Origin: Peribacillus sp044761665
GTDB lineage: Bacteria > Bacillota > Bacilli > Bacillales > DSM-1321
Reading direction: 5' to 3'
DNA length: 64,000 bases
Assembly (NCBI RefSeq): GCF_044761665.1
Contig: NZ_JBIWCW010000002.1
Span: 1 to 64,000 of the forward strand
Part shown: piece after piece, positions 26,398 to 35,688 of the stretch
Layout of the letters: the number at the start of each line of letters is the position of its first letter
Position numbering within the stretch: position 1 is the first letter of the stretch
Notes under the pieces: generated by a model
What the model was told of the DNA's origin: nothing
The model's database searches: none
What the model saw: only the letters and a program-made list of their open reading frames with translations
Program-made: the position numbers and the translations under genes

Positions 26398-27339
26398 TTG
26401 AATAGCGGTAGAAAAATCGCTGAGGGCGGTGCTCTGTTAGCGTTATATTGTATATTATTATTCATTACGGTTTATATTCCATTGTTAGGATTCATAACCT
26501 TTTTCTTTTTGCCGATTCCTTTCATTCTGGTGACGATTAAACAAAAGCTTTCGTGGGCAATTGGCTTTTTGTTTGTTGGGTCATTATTAACAATTTTGAT
26601 TAGTACTTTCTTGTCCTTGCCGCTGACCTTGCTGATGGGAGTGACGGGCATGACGATCGGTTCCTTTTTGAAAAGAGATAAATCGATGGTTCCCATGTTC
26701 ATCAGTGCGGTTCTTGTTTTCTTGGGAGGAACATTAGCAACCTATGCTGCCACAGTACTATTATTTGGAGTGAATTACATAGAGAAAACCATGATGATGT
26801 TAGAGAAGTCCATTGATTCCTCTACAGAAATCATGGAATCATTTGGTCAGGAACCAACGGAGAAAGTAATCCAAAGAATGCACGATTCAATTGACATGTT
26901 GAATACGCTTTTACCTAGCCTATTCGTGATTACATCTGTTTTCATGGTTTTACTGATTTTCCTAGCGGCCCACCCCATACTAAAAAGGTTCAGTGATAAA
27001 CCCCTGAATTGGCCTCGTTTCCGAGATCTTCGTCTTCCGAAAAGTCTTTTATGGTATTATTTAATTATGATGCTTTTAGCTCTTTTTATGAATATGGATA
27101 ATGGCGGTTTTGTATATATGGCCATTACGAACCTATTTTTCATTCTCCAATTTTTCATCATGATTCAAGGATATTCACTTGTGTTTTATATCAGTCATGT
27201 CAAGGGTTGGGCAAGGACTATACCTATTTTGATAGTGATTGTCTCGTTATTAATGCCGATATTGGCAATCATCATTCGTTTTTTAGGTATAATGGATTTA
27301 GGGTTCCCTTTTCGGGAGACAATCAAGAAAAAGGAATAG
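26398..27339 (+). CDS. yybS: DUF2232 membrane protein YybS
   Basis: A 313-residue DUF2232 integral membrane protein with about eight hydrophobic segments and short loops. The N-terminus KIAEGGALLALYCILLFITVY is the family signature. The role is unknown, though it is nearly always next to gdpP. The start is TTG at 26398, set by AGGGGGG 6 bp upstream; an ATG six codons earlier lies inside that site. The gdpP start follows by about 33 bp. Confidence 0.88.
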   Translation: MNSGRKIAEGGALLALYCILLFITVYIPLLGFITFFFLPIPFILVTIKQKLSWAIGFLFVGSLLTILISTFLSLPLTLLMGVTGMTIGSFLKRDKSMVPMFISAVLVFLGGTLATYAATVLLFGVNYIEKTMMMLEKSIDSSTEIMESFGQEPTEKVIQRMHDSIDMLNTLLPSLFVITSVFMVLLIFLAAHPILKRFSDKPLNWPRFRDLRLPKSLLWYYLIMMLLALFMNMDNGGFVYMAITNLFFILQFFIMIQGYSLVFYISHVKGWARTIPILIVIVSLLMPILAIIIRFLGIMDLGFPFRETIKKKE

Positions 27340-27372
27340 TCTGTTAAACAGATGCTTTTAGGAGCTGAAAAT

Positions 27373-29343
27373 ATGCCATCTTATTTAAAGGATTATTCGG
27401 TTAAGTCCCTATTATACGGGTTACTGGTTGCAGTATTGATACTTTTGGGCGTACTAACTTATTACAATTGGTTTGTTGCGCTTATTGGATTATTGATTCT
27501 GGCCGGTTTATTTTATTTGATATTGAAAAAGGAAGAAAGAAAACAGCGTAAGACAGAAGAATACATCACGACGTTATCCTACCGCTTAAAGAAGGTAGGG
27601 GAGGAAGCCTTGTTAGAAATGCCGATTGGGATCATGCTCTTTAATGATGATTTTTATATTGAGTGGACCAACCCATTCCTTGCTTCATGCTTTAGTGAAG
27701 ATTCACTGGCAGGAAGGTCTCTTTATGATATGGCTGACTCGCTTGTCCCGTTAATAAAGCAAGAGATTGAAACGGAAACCATCACACTTTATGACCGGAA
27801 ATTCAAAGTGGTTCATAAGCGTGAGGAAAGACTTCTTTACTTTTTCGATGTAACAGAGCAAGTGGAAATCGAAAAACAATATGAAGATGAGCGGACAGCT
27901 ATAGCGATTATATTACTTGATAATTATGATGATTTGACGCAGGGGATGGAAGACCAGCGGAAAAGTAGCATAAATAGCCTAGTTACCTCGCTGCTTGATA
28001 AGTGGGCAAGGGATAATGGGGTGTTTTTCAAAAGGGTATCTTCTGAACGGTTCATTGCTGTCTTCAATGAGCATATCCTGCAACAGTTAGAGAACGATAA
28101 ATTTTCAATCTTGGATGAAATCAGGGAAACGACAGCCAAACAGAATGTACCTTTGACGCTTAGCATCGGTGTGGGTTCGGCCGTTTCCTCCTTACCGGAA
28201 TTGGGGACGCTTGCTCAATCGAGTTTGGATCTAGCCTTGGGTCGCGGCGGTGATCAAGTGGCGATTAAACAGGCAAATGGGAAAGTGAAATTTTATGGCG
28301 GGAAAACCAACCCCATGGAAAAACGCACGAGGGTGCGCGCACGCGTGATTTCTCACGCCTTAAAGGATATCGTCCTCGATAGCGATAAGGTCATTGTAAT
28401 GGGCCACAAAAATCCGGATATGGATGCGATAGGCTCGGCTATAGGTATTTTGAAAGTGGCTCAGATGAATGAGCGAGAAGGTTATATTGTAATCAATACG
28501 CAGGAACTCGATAGCAGTGTTCTTCGTTTGATGGAAGAGATTAAAAATAAAGAGGGCTTATACGCACGATTTATAACTCCTGAAGATGCATTGGAAATGA
28601 TTACAGATGAAACGCTACTCGTCGTCGTCGATACTCATAAGCCTACGATGGTAATAGAAGAACGACTATTAAATCGGATTGATAAGGTGGTCGTCATCGA
28701 TCATCATCGCCGCGGCGAAGAATTCATCAAAAATTCCCTGCTTGTTTATATGGAACCATACGCATCTTCGACGGCTGAACTGGTAACGGAACTTCTTGAA
28801 TATCAGCCAAAGCGTAGTAAAATTGATATGCTTGAGTCGACGGCCCTGCTTGCAGGAATCATTGTCGATACAAAAAGTTTTACTTTAAGGACTGGTTCAC
28901 GTACATTCGATGCAGCCTCATATTTACGAGCACATGGAGCGGACACTGTACTGGTGCAGAAATTCCTAAGGGAAGATGTGGACACGTATATCAAGCGATC
29001 CAAACTAATTGAAGAAGTGGTCTTTTATAAAAAGGGCATTGCAATTGCTTCCGCAAAATCCGAACAGATACACAATCAGGTTCTAATCGCCCAGGCAGCC
29101 GATACGCTCTTGACCATGGATGGCGTTTCCGCGTCCTTTGTTATGGCTAAACGGTCTGAGGATACAGTTGGCATAAGTGCCCGTTCTTTAGGTGATGTTA
29201 ATGTGCAGGTAATCATGGAAATGTTGAATGGTGGCGGGCATTTAACGAATGCCGCCACCCAGATGGTCTGCTCCATTGAAGAAGCGCAGAGCCAGTTGAA
29301 AGCAGCAATTGATGAATATTTAGAAGGAGGACGAAAAGAATGA
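27373..29343 (+). CDS. gdpP: Cyclic-di-AMP phosphodiesterase GdpP
   Basis: GdpP (656 aa) hydrolyses c-di-AMP to pApA and so affects potassium balance, cell wall stress and beta-lactam tolerance. Two N-terminal membrane helices (to about 50), a degenerate PAS domain, a degenerate GGDEF domain ending near GRGGDQ, a DHH domain (MGHKNPDMDAIGSA and DHHRR) and a DHHA1 domain (GGGHLTNAA) appear in order. ATG 27373 has AGGAG 8 bp upstream; the ATG seven codons before does not. Its stop overlaps the rplI start. Confidence 0.96.
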   Translation: MPSYLKDYSVKSLLYGLLVAVLILLGVLTYYNWFVALIGLLILAGLFYLILKKEERKQRKTEEYITTLSYRLKKVGEEALLEMPIGIMLFNDDFYIEWTNPFLASCFSEDSLAGRSLYDMADSLVPLIKQEIETETITLYDRKFKVVHKREERLLYFFDVTEQVEIEKQYEDERTAIAIILLDNYDDLTQGMEDQRKSSINSLVTSLLDKWARDNGVFFKRVSSERFIAVFNEHILQQLENDKFSILDEIRETTAKQNVPLTLSIGVGSAVSSLPELGTLAQSSLDLALGRGGDQVAIKQANGKVKFYGGKTNPMEKRTRVRARVISHALKDIVLDSDKVIVMGHKNPDMDAIGSAIGILKVAQMNEREGYIVINTQELDSSVLRLMEEIKNKEGLYARFITPEDALEMITDETLLVVVDTHKPTMVIEERLLNRIDKVVVIDHHRRGEEFIKNSLLVYMEPYASSTAELVTELLEYQPKRSKIDMLESTALLAGIIVDTKSFTLRTGSRTFDAASYLRAHGADTVLVQKFLREDVDTYIKRSKLIEEVVFYKKGIAIASAKSEQIHNQVLIAQAADTLLTMDGVSASFVMAKRSEDTVGISARSLGDVNVQVIMEMLNGGGHLTNAATQMVCSIEEAQSQLKAAIDEYLEGGRKE

Positions 29344-29789
29344 AAGTGATCTTTTTAAAAGACGTTAAGGGAAAAGGGAAAAAAGGCGAAGTTAAGAATG
29401 TAGCGGATGGATATGCGCATAACTTCCTGATTAAGCAAGGATTGGCGATCGAGGCGAATAATGCCAATGTTAAAACGTTGGAAGCGCAGAAAAATAAAGA
29501 AGATTCTCTGGCAGCAGAAGAACTTCAACAGGCAAAAGATCTTAAAGTGGAACTCGAAAAGTTAACGGTCGAATTATCCGCAAAAGCTGGTGAAGGCGGG
29601 CGTTTATTCGGGTCTATCACGACGAAGCAGGTAGCTTCAGAGCTTCAGAAAAAACACGGTATTAAAATCGACAAACGTAAAATGGAGCTTGCAGAAGGCA
29701 TTCGCTCTTTAGGGCATACGAAGGTCCCAGTGAAGCTTCACCCTGAGGTTACAGCGACTTTAACTGTGCAAGTGAAAGAAATTAACTAA
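29340..29789 (+). CDS. rplI: 50S ribosomal protein L9
   Basis: L9 (149 aa) has two RNA-binding domains joined by a long helix. MKVIFLKDVKGKGKKGEVKNVADGYAHNFL is the L9 signature region and EGGRLFGSITTKQV starts the C-terminal domain. The ATGA overlap with gdpP implies coupled translation. AGGAGGACGAAAAG lies upstream within gdpP. Confidence 0.98.
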   Translation: MKVIFLKDVKGKGKKGEVKNVADGYAHNFLIKQGLAIEANNANVKTLEAQKNKEDSLAAEELQQAKDLKVELEKLTVELSAKAGEGGRLFGSITTKQVASELQKKHGIKIDKRKMELAEGIRSLGHTKVPVKLHPEVTATLTVQVKEIN

Positions 29790-29845
29790 TTTTAGTGGTT
29801 TCATATCTGAAAAAAATTGATAGAATAGAAAGAGACGAAAAAAAC

Positions 29846-29878
29846 GTGATTGGGCTTTGGTGTCCTGTCACTTTTTTT
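29846..29878 (+). terminator. Probable terminator after rplI
   Basis: GTGA..GGGC pairs with GTCC..TCAC around a short loop, with two mismatched bases, followed by seven T residues. Confidence 0.6.
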
Positions 29879-29943
29879 CTTTTTTAACTAAAATCTACGA
29901 ATTAATTAAAAAATTATCCTCTTAGATTGGGAGGTTTTAAGAT

Positions 29944-31308
29944 ATGATAGAGCAATTTCAGGACAGAATTCCCCCTCAAAATATAGAAGCGGAGCAAGCG
30001 GTACTCGGGGCCATATTCTTGGAGCCATCCTCACTAACTGTTACATCGGAATTGTTGATTCCGGAGGATTTTTATAGAAGTTCGCATCAAAAGATCTTTA
30101 ACGTGATGCTCAAGTTGAACGACGAAGGTAAGGCTGTCGATTTGATTACGGTGACAGAAGAACTTTCTGCCACTAAAAATCTCGAAGAAGTGGGCGGAGT
30201 TTCTTATTTAAGTGAGCTGGCCGGTTCGGTTCCTACTGCAGCCAATGTTGAATATTATGCCCGAATCGTGGAAGAGAAGTCGTTGCTTCGTCGTTTAATC
30301 AGAACGGCGACAACCATTGCCCAGGAAGGCTATAGCCGTGAGGACGAGGTCGAGGAGCTCCTCGGGGAAGCTGAAAAAACGATCATGGAAGTGGCACAGC
30401 GTAAAAACTCCGGTTCATTTCAAAACATAAAAGATGTATTGGTTCGGACCTATGATAATATCGAAATCTTGACCAACCGAAAAGGTGATGTAACGGGAAT
30501 CCCAACTGGATTCGCTGAACTAGACAGAATGACGGCGGGATTCCAACGAAATGACCTCATTATTGTTGGAGCGCGTCCCTCTGTTGGTAAAACGGCTTTC
30601 GCTTTGAATATTGCCCAAAATGTTGCAACCAAAACGGATGAAAACGTTGCGATTTTCAGTTTGGAGATGGGTTCTGAACAGCTCGTCATGCGTATGCTCT
30701 GTGCTGAAGGTAATATAAATGCCCAGAATTTGCGGACGGGTGCCTTAACAGATGAGGATTGGCGCAAGCTGACTATGGCAATGGGAAGTTTGTCGAATGC
30801 GGGTATCTATATTGATGACACACCAGGAGTTCGTATTGGCGAAATCCGGTCAAAATGCCGCCGTTTGAAGCAGGAACATGGCCTCGGTATGATATTGATT
30901 GACTACTTACAATTGATTCAAGGAGATGGCCGTTCAGGCGATAACCGGCAGCAGGAAGTTTCGGAAATCTCTCGTTCACTAAAGGCTCTAGCTCGTGAGC
31001 TGCAAGTTCCGGTGATTGCTCTTTCTCAGTTATCCCGTGGCGTGGAGCAAAGACAAGACAAACGTCCGATGATGTCCGATATAAGGGAATCAGGGAGTAT
31101 TGAGCAGGATGCAGACATCGTGGCTTTCTTATACCGTGATGATTATTATGATAAAGAGTCCGAGAACAAAAACATCATCGAGATTATCATTGCAAAACAG
31201 AGGAATGGCCCGGTTGGTACGGTTTCGCTGGCATTCGTAAAAGAATACAATAAATTCGTGAACCTCGAACGGCGCTTCGATGATGATTCGATGTCCCCTG
31301 GAGCTTAA
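29944..31308 (+). CDS. dnaC: Replicative DNA helicase (DnaB type, DnaC in Bacillus)
   Basis: A 454-residue hexameric 5'-3' replicative helicase. The N-terminal collar domain (PPQNIEAEQAVLGA, about 10-25), linker, and RecA-like C-terminal domain with Walker A GARPSVGKTA (about 210-219), MLIDYLQLI and LSQLSRGVEQR are visible. The Bacillus gene is named dnaC, equivalent to E. coli dnaB. GGGAGGTTTTAAGAT precedes the ATG. A strong terminator follows. No intein is present. Confidence 0.97.
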   Translation: MIEQFQDRIPPQNIEAEQAVLGAIFLEPSSLTVTSELLIPEDFYRSSHQKIFNVMLKLNDEGKAVDLITVTEELSATKNLEEVGGVSYLSELAGSVPTAANVEYYARIVEEKSLLRRLIRTATTIAQEGYSREDEVEELLGEAEKTIMEVAQRKNSGSFQNIKDVLVRTYDNIEILTNRKGDVTGIPTGFAELDRMTAGFQRNDLIIVGARPSVGKTAFALNIAQNVATKTDENVAIFSLEMGSEQLVMRMLCAEGNINAQNLRTGALTDEDWRKLTMAMGSLSNAGIYIDDTPGVRIGEIRSKCRRLKQEHGLGMILIDYLQLIQGDGRSGDNRQQEVSEISRSLKALARELQVPVIALSQLSRGVEQRQDKRPMMSDIRESGSIEQDADIVAFLYRDDYYDKESENKNIIEIIIAKQRNGPVGTVSLAFVKEYNKFVNLERRFDDDSMSPGA

Positions 31309-31338
31309 TTCGTTTTTTACTATTTTGCATTAAAGTAT

Positions 31339-31368
31339 CAGCCCGCCTTTTTGGTGGGCTGTTTTTTT
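31339..31368 (+). terminator. Terminator after dnaC
   Basis: CAGCCCGCC pairs with GGTGGGCTG around a TTTTT loop and is followed by seven T residues. Confidence 0.92.
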
Positions 31369-31675
31369 ACAACCAAGAATATTGATTAATGAAATTAATA
31401 AAAAAGGATAAGGTAAAGCTTATAAAGGAGAAAGGACCCTTTCTTCTTTTACCATTTTAAACAAATATTAATCAATGCAACGATTAATTACTCTGGTCCC
31501 ACGTAAGTGTCAAGAATTGGAGAGAATATTCATTTACGAACAAATTAATTGATAGTATGTATAATGTTCGGATTTTGTGTTGACTTCCCTTTATAATTAT
31601 TGATAAAATAGAGTTGAATGATAAGAACCGGTTAAAAATCGGTATTACGTGAACCTTTGGAGGTGCTTTTTTCAG
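31369..31675. other. dnaC-purA intergenic region
   Basis: AT-rich DNA with the purA promoter near its end. A small GAGAAAGG/CCTTTCTTC dyad lies around 31424-31445. No gene or riboswitch-like structure was recognised. Confidence 0.5.
31580..31609 (+). promoter_or_regulatory. SigA promoter for purA
   Basis: TTGACT (31580-31585) and TAAAAT (31604-31609) are 18 bp apart, 66 bp upstream of the purA start. An alternative TATAAT lies within the spacer. Confidence 0.65.
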
Positions 31676-32968
31676 ATGTCATCAGTTGTAGTAGTCGGTA
31701 CACAATGGGGAGACGAAGGTAAAGGTAAAATAACAGATTTTCTATCCCAGAATGCAGAGGCCATCGCTCGTTATCAAGGTGGTAATAATGCAGGACATAC
31801 GATTAAATTTAATGGAGTAACATATAAACTGCATTTAATTCCTTCTGGAATTTTTTATAGTGATAAGATTTGTGTCATTGGGAACGGAATGGTAGTCGAT
31901 CCCAAGGCGCTTGTAGAAGAGCTTGCTTATTTACATAGTCATGGAGTCAGCACAGATAATCTTCGTATCTCAAATCGTGCGCATGTCATTCTTCCATATC
32001 ACATCAAGTTGGATGAAGTGGAAGAAGATCGTAAGGGTGCCAATAAAATTGGAACGACGAAAAAAGGAATCGGTCCTGCTTATATGGATAAAGCTGCGCG
32101 TAATGGAATCCGTATGGCAGATTTATTGGACCGTGAAATTTTCGAAGAAAAATTGAATCAAAACCTTGTCGAGAAAAACCGCATGTTTGAACGTTTTTAC
32201 GAAACGGAAGGTTTTAAAATCGAAGATATCTTTGAAGAATACTATGAGTATGGACAACAAGTGCAGAAATATGTATGCGATACATCGGTTGTCTTAAATG
32301 ATGCGCTTGACGATGGGAAACGCGTTTTGTTTGAGGGAGCTCAAGGGGTCATGCTTGATATCGATCAAGGAACATATCCTTTTGTTACTTCATCGAATCC
32401 AGTCGCAGGCGGCGTAACCATTGGTTCGGGTGTTGGACCAACGAAGATCAACCATGTTGTCGGTGTATGTAAAGCCTATACAAGCCGTGTGGGGGATGGA
32501 CCTTTCCCAACAGAACTGCAAGACGAAGTTGGCAATCAAATCCGTGAAGTAGGCCGTGAGTACGGTACAACAACGGGGAGACCGCGACGTGTTGGCTGGT
32601 TTGATGCGGTTGTCGTTCGCCATGCCCGCCGTGTAAGTGGGATCACCGATTTATCTCTGAATTCCATTGACGTATTATCAGGTCTTGATACGGTTAAAAT
32701 TTGTGTAGCTTATGATTATAAAGGTGAAATCATTCATGAAGTTCCAGCGACTTTGAAAGCGATAGGTGAATGTAAGCCAGTGTATGAAGAGCTACCAGGC
32801 TGGCCGGAAGATATCACAGGATGTAAATCATTGGACGAATTACCTGCTAACGCTCGTCACTATGTAGAGCGCATATCTCAACTAGTAGGCATACCTTTGA
32901 CTACTTTCTCTGTTGGTCCTGACCGTAATCAAACAAATATCGTGAGAAGCCCTTGGCGTTTAGCTTAA
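31676..32968 (+). CDS. purA: Adenylosuccinate synthetase
   Basis: PurA (430 aa) makes adenylosuccinate from IMP, aspartate and GTP, the first step from IMP to AMP. The GTP-binding GTQWGDEGKGK block (about 7-17), NGMVVDP, the IMP contacts TTKKGIGPAY and GAQGVMLDIDQGTYPFVTSSN are all standard. ATG 31676 follows TGGAGGTG and matches the family start; an upstream reading of nine codons is not supported. Single gene between its own promoter and terminator. Confidence 0.98.
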   Translation: MSSVVVVGTQWGDEGKGKITDFLSQNAEAIARYQGGNNAGHTIKFNGVTYKLHLIPSGIFYSDKICVIGNGMVVDPKALVEELAYLHSHGVSTDNLRISNRAHVILPYHIKLDEVEEDRKGANKIGTTKKGIGPAYMDKAARNGIRMADLLDREIFEEKLNQNLVEKNRMFERFYETEGFKIEDIFEEYYEYGQQVQKYVCDTSVVLNDALDDGKRVLFEGAQGVMLDIDQGTYPFVTSSNPVAGGVTIGSGVGPTKINHVVGVCKAYTSRVGDGPFPTELQDEVGNQIREVGREYGTTTGRPRRVGWFDAVVVRHARRVSGITDLSLNSIDVLSGLDTVKICVAYDYKGEIIHEVPATLKAIGECKPVYEELPGWPEDITGCKSLDELPANARHYVERISQLVGIPLTTFSVGPDRNQTNIVRSPWRLA

Positions 32969-32976
32969 ATGTTAGG

Positions 32977-33008
32977 AAAGAAGCTGACTTAGTGCAGCTT
33001 CTTTTTTA
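32977..33008 (+). terminator. Terminator after purA
   Basis: AAAGAAGCTG pairs with CAGCTTCTTT around a short loop; the stem runs into a T run. Confidence 0.85.
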
Positions 33009-33100
33009 CTTTACTACCAAACTAGATGACAGAAGATATCATCTTGAAGACTAGCGGAACAAAATAACTTATATTAATTTTAATTTATTTTAAAATACTA

Positions 33101-33130
33101 TTGCACAAACTATAAAAACTATGATAATAT
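33101..33130 (+). promoter_or_regulatory. Promoter of the tRNA cluster
   Basis: TTGCAC (33101-33106) and TAATAT (33125-33130) are 18 bp apart, 54 bp upstream of the first tRNA. A GATAAT two bases upstream is an alternative -10. Confidence 0.55.
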
Positions 33131-33184
33131 AAAAAGCGTCGTCACAGTAGAACAAAGTAATGACAATGCAAGATTCATTAGTAC

Positions 33185-33260
33185 GAGCCATTAGCTCAGT
33201 TGGTAGAGCATCTGACTTTTAATCAGAGGGTCGAAGGTTCGAATCCTTCATGGCTCACCA
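33185..33260 (+). tRNA. tRNA-Lys (TTT)
   Basis: Acceptor stem GAGCCAT/ATGGCTC, D arm TAGCTCAGTTGGTAGAGCA, anticodon loop CTTTTAA with anticodon TTT, T arm GGTTCGAATCC, discriminator A and encoded CCA. First of a four-tRNA operon. Confidence 0.97.
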
Positions 33261-33269
33261 TTTTTTTTC

Positions 33270-33341
33270 GGCCCATTGGTCAAGCGGTTAAGACACCGCC
33301 CTTTCACGGCGGTAACACGGGTTCGAATCCCGTATGGGTCA
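33270..33341 (+). tRNA. tRNA-Glu (TTC)
   Basis: Acceptor GGCCCAT/ATGGGTC with one G-U pair, anticodon loop CTTTCAC with anticodon TTC, T arm GGGTTCGAATCCC and discriminator A. CCA is not encoded (ACTT follows). Confidence 0.96.
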
Positions 33342-33366
33342 CTTTTCTTCATATAATATTTTTGCT

Positions 33367-33442
33367 GGTCCCGTGGTGTAGCGGTTAACATGCCTGCCTG
33401 TCACGCAGGAGATCGCGGGTTCGATTCCCGTCGGGACCGCCA
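33367..33442 (+). tRNA. tRNA-Asp (GTC)
   Basis: Acceptor GGTCCCG/CGGGACC, anticodon GTC in loop CTGTCAC, T arm GGGTTCGATTCCC, discriminator G and encoded CCA. Confidence 0.97.
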
Positions 33443-33484
33443 TTTTATTTTTTACATGATCCTTTCATATGAAATAGAATATTT

Positions 33485-33557
33485 GGCTCAGTAGCTCAGT
33501 CGGTAGAGCAAAGGACTGAAAATCCTTGTGTCGGCGGTTCGATTCCGTCCTGAGCCA
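33485..33557 (+). tRNA. tRNA-Phe (GAA)
   Basis: Acceptor GGCTCAG/CTGAGCC, anticodon GAA in loop CTGAAAA, T arm GGTTCGATTCC and discriminator A. CCA is not encoded (TCC follows). Confidence 0.96.
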
Positions 33558-33566
33558 TCCTTTTGT

Positions 33567-33592
33567 AAAGTGCCCTTGAAGGCACTTTTTTT
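33567..33592 (+). terminator. Terminator of the tRNA cluster
   Basis: AAAGTGCC pairs with GGCACTTT around CTTGAA and is followed by a T run. Confidence 0.92.
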
Positions 33593-33645
33593 GTTTGTCT
33601 TAAAAGGTAAAATATAATCTTTTTTATGAAAAACCATCGTACCTC

Positions 33646-33705
33646 TGTTAAGTGTTTGTTATCAGTTTGTAACAATTCATATGTACCAAGAATATCCACT
33701 ATACT
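33646..33705 (+). promoter_or_regulatory. WalR-type boxes and promoter for the M23 peptidase gene
   Basis: Three half-sites lie in phase: TGTTAA (33646-33651), TGTTAT (33657-33662) and TGTAAC (33668-33673), each 5 bp apart, matching the WalR consensus TGTWAH-N5-TGTWAH twice over. A -10-like TATACT sits at 33700-33705 with no good -35, so the boxes end just above the -35 position, suiting activation. The leader would be about 270 nt. The interval 33593-33983 has no gene; a second, weaker promoter TTGTTG-16-TATATT lies at 33785-33812. Confidence 0.65.
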
Positions 33706-33983
33706 CCACTCCTCAACGAGCGCGACCTTTTCCCGTGGTAACCTTCCTACTATCATTCTTTTTCTTTCTGCATATTTTTGGTACTTGTTGTCACTATTTA
33801 TACATTTATATTACAAAACAAAGTCTATTTCTTGATTTTTTTTTCATTATGGTAAAGTTATGAGTGGAAAAATAGTTGTAGAAATTAATCATATCCATGT
33901 AAATTTTGAAAATAAGTTAATCTCACTCATAATTTTTTGATTAGTTTCTTAAATGGCTCATGGGCCATTAAGGGGGACAATAG

Positions 33984-35405
33984 ATGTTTAGCTCAAAAAT
34001 CAAAGGAAGCTTTCTATTGGTCGTTTCCATAATCTTATTGCTTGCCGGAAATCGTGCAACGGCCGCTGAGATTGTAAAAATCACTTCCATTCAGCATGTG
34101 TATATGGATAAAGAGTTTATCGGAAGTGTAACGGATGAAACGGAAATAGAAAAATTGGTAAGTGAAAAGGTAAGCGAGGCAGAGTCTGAATACCCAGAAT
34201 ATACATTTGATGAGGAAGCGCAGATGACACTTGTGCGAGAGAATGTATTTAATGCAGAAATAGATGAAAAACAGACCATGGAGGAACTTGAGGATGAGTT
34301 TACTGTAAAGGCTACTGCATTTGAAATCATTATCGATAATCAAGTAGTTTCTTATGTACCTACTAAAAAGGACGCAAAGGAAGTTTTAAAGAAGATTAAT
34401 TTATTATATATGGATGAAGAAGAATTGGCCGAATATGAATCCAACCAGGAAGCAGGGGTATTAGAGCAACCAGGTTCATTAAAAGAGAAAGGAAGCAGAA
34501 TTCTTTCTATCGAGTACACGGTGCCGGTTACCTGGAAGGAAACCACTGTGGAACCGGACAAGCTCATGACAGTGAATGAGGCCATCTCCTTGATAGAGAA
34601 AGGCAAGAAAGAAGAAGTTACCTATGAGGCATCTGGGGAAGAAGAACTGGAAATGGTTGCTGATCGTTATGATATGAAACTAGAGCAACTGATAAAGCTT
34701 AATCCAGGCCTTGAAGAGGGTAATAGGATTGGTGAAGGGCAAAAGGTTCAAGTGATGGAGATAATGCCCTACGTGGATGTAGTAGTCGAAAGGGAAGTAT
34801 TGAAAGAAACTGTAATCCCATTTGAGAGAAAAGTGATAAGAGATAAGAATTTGCAAAAAGGCGAGTCAGTCGTTGAACAAGAAGGACGTGAAGGCGTCCA
34901 GTCATTCACCTATAAGGTTACGGAAACAAACGGTGAAAAAATCACTGAAACCATCGTTAAAAAGGAAATTACGGAACACAAACAAAAACAGGTCATTAGA
35001 AAAGGCACGAAGATCATTCCCTCTGAAGGGAGCGGCACCTTTGCATGGCCCGCTGATGGAGGGTATATTTCAAGTAAGCAAGGACATCGGTGGGGCAAGC
35101 TCCATAAGGGAATAGATATTGCTAGACCTACCTCTAGGACCATTAAGGCTACGGATCATGGCGTCGTTGAATTTGCTGGTAACTCGGGTGGTTATGGTAA
35201 TAAGGTGACCATCAATCATAACAACGGATATAAAACGAATTATGCCCATCTGGAATCGATAAATATTGAAGCAGGACAAAAGATTGAAAAAGGAATGAAA
35301 ATTGGTAGTATGGGTTCAACAGGTAATTCCACTGGCATTCACCTTCATTTTGAAGTCTATAAAAATGGAGTTCTTGCAAATCCATTGGATTATATAAGCC
35401 AGTAG
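33984..35405 (+). CDS. Secreted M23 peptidoglycan endopeptidase with LysM and G5 domains
   Basis: A 473-residue exported protein with a signal peptide (about 1-28, ending TAAA). A long N-terminal region (30-200) is followed by a LysM-like wall-binding segment (about 213-258), a G5 domain (about 266-341) and an M23/LytM domain (about 357-470). Zinc ligands are intact: H374xxxD378 and the HLH at 453-455, so it should cut peptide cross-links. GGGGGACAATAG precedes the ATG. It sits directly before walRK, the regulator of autolysins, and has WalR-type boxes upstream. B. subtilis lacks a gene at this place. Confidence 0.9.
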   Translation: MFSSKIKGSFLLVVSIILLLAGNRATAAEIVKITSIQHVYMDKEFIGSVTDETEIEKLVSEKVSEAESEYPEYTFDEEAQMTLVRENVFNAEIDEKQTMEELEDEFTVKATAFEIIIDNQVVSYVPTKKDAKEVLKKINLLYMDEEELAEYESNQEAGVLEQPGSLKEKGSRILSIEYTVPVTWKETTVEPDKLMTVNEAISLIEKGKKEEVTYEASGEEELEMVADRYDMKLEQLIKLNPGLEEGNRIGEGQKVQVMEIMPYVDVVVEREVLKETVIPFERKVIRDKNLQKGESVVEQEGREGVQSFTYKVTETNGEKITETIVKKEITEHKQKQVIRKGTKIIPSEGSGTFAWPADGGYISSKQGHRWGKLHKGIDIARPTSRTIKATDHGVVEFAGNSGGYGNKVTINHNNGYKTNYAHLESINIEAGQKIEKGMKIGSMGSTGNSTGIHLHFEVYKNGVLANPLDYISQ

Positions 35406-35414
35406 GTCGTTGGG

Positions 35415-35445
35415 AGTCCTCGAAAGTTATTTCGGGGACTTATTC
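35415..35445 (+). terminator. Terminator after the M23 peptidase gene
   Basis: AGTCCTCGAAA pairs with TTTCGGGGACT (one G-U) around GTTA, followed by a short T-rich tail, so walR is probably transcribed separately. Confidence 0.7.
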
Positions 35446-35688
35446 TGTTATTTATATAGTTGAGAATAATAGGTAAAAGGTGATTTAATGCCTGTAAAAT
35501 GATAAAGTAGAAGAGGTACAATATGCCGTTTATAGGTGTTTTGACCGTTTTACAGGGAATATATTGTGGGTATCTAATTTACTAGTTCGATAGGCAAGTT
35601 GAAACAGCATGATCATGCGAGTAAATGTCCCGGACAAGGACATGTTTTATAATAGATAAAAGTTTAGTTTTAAAAAGGAGATAGGTAG

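Noticed and set aside
33496..33756. A minus-strand frame of 86 codons overlapping tRNA-Phe and its terminator
   Set aside because: It is antisense to a clear tRNA and to the WalR-type region and has no coding signals.
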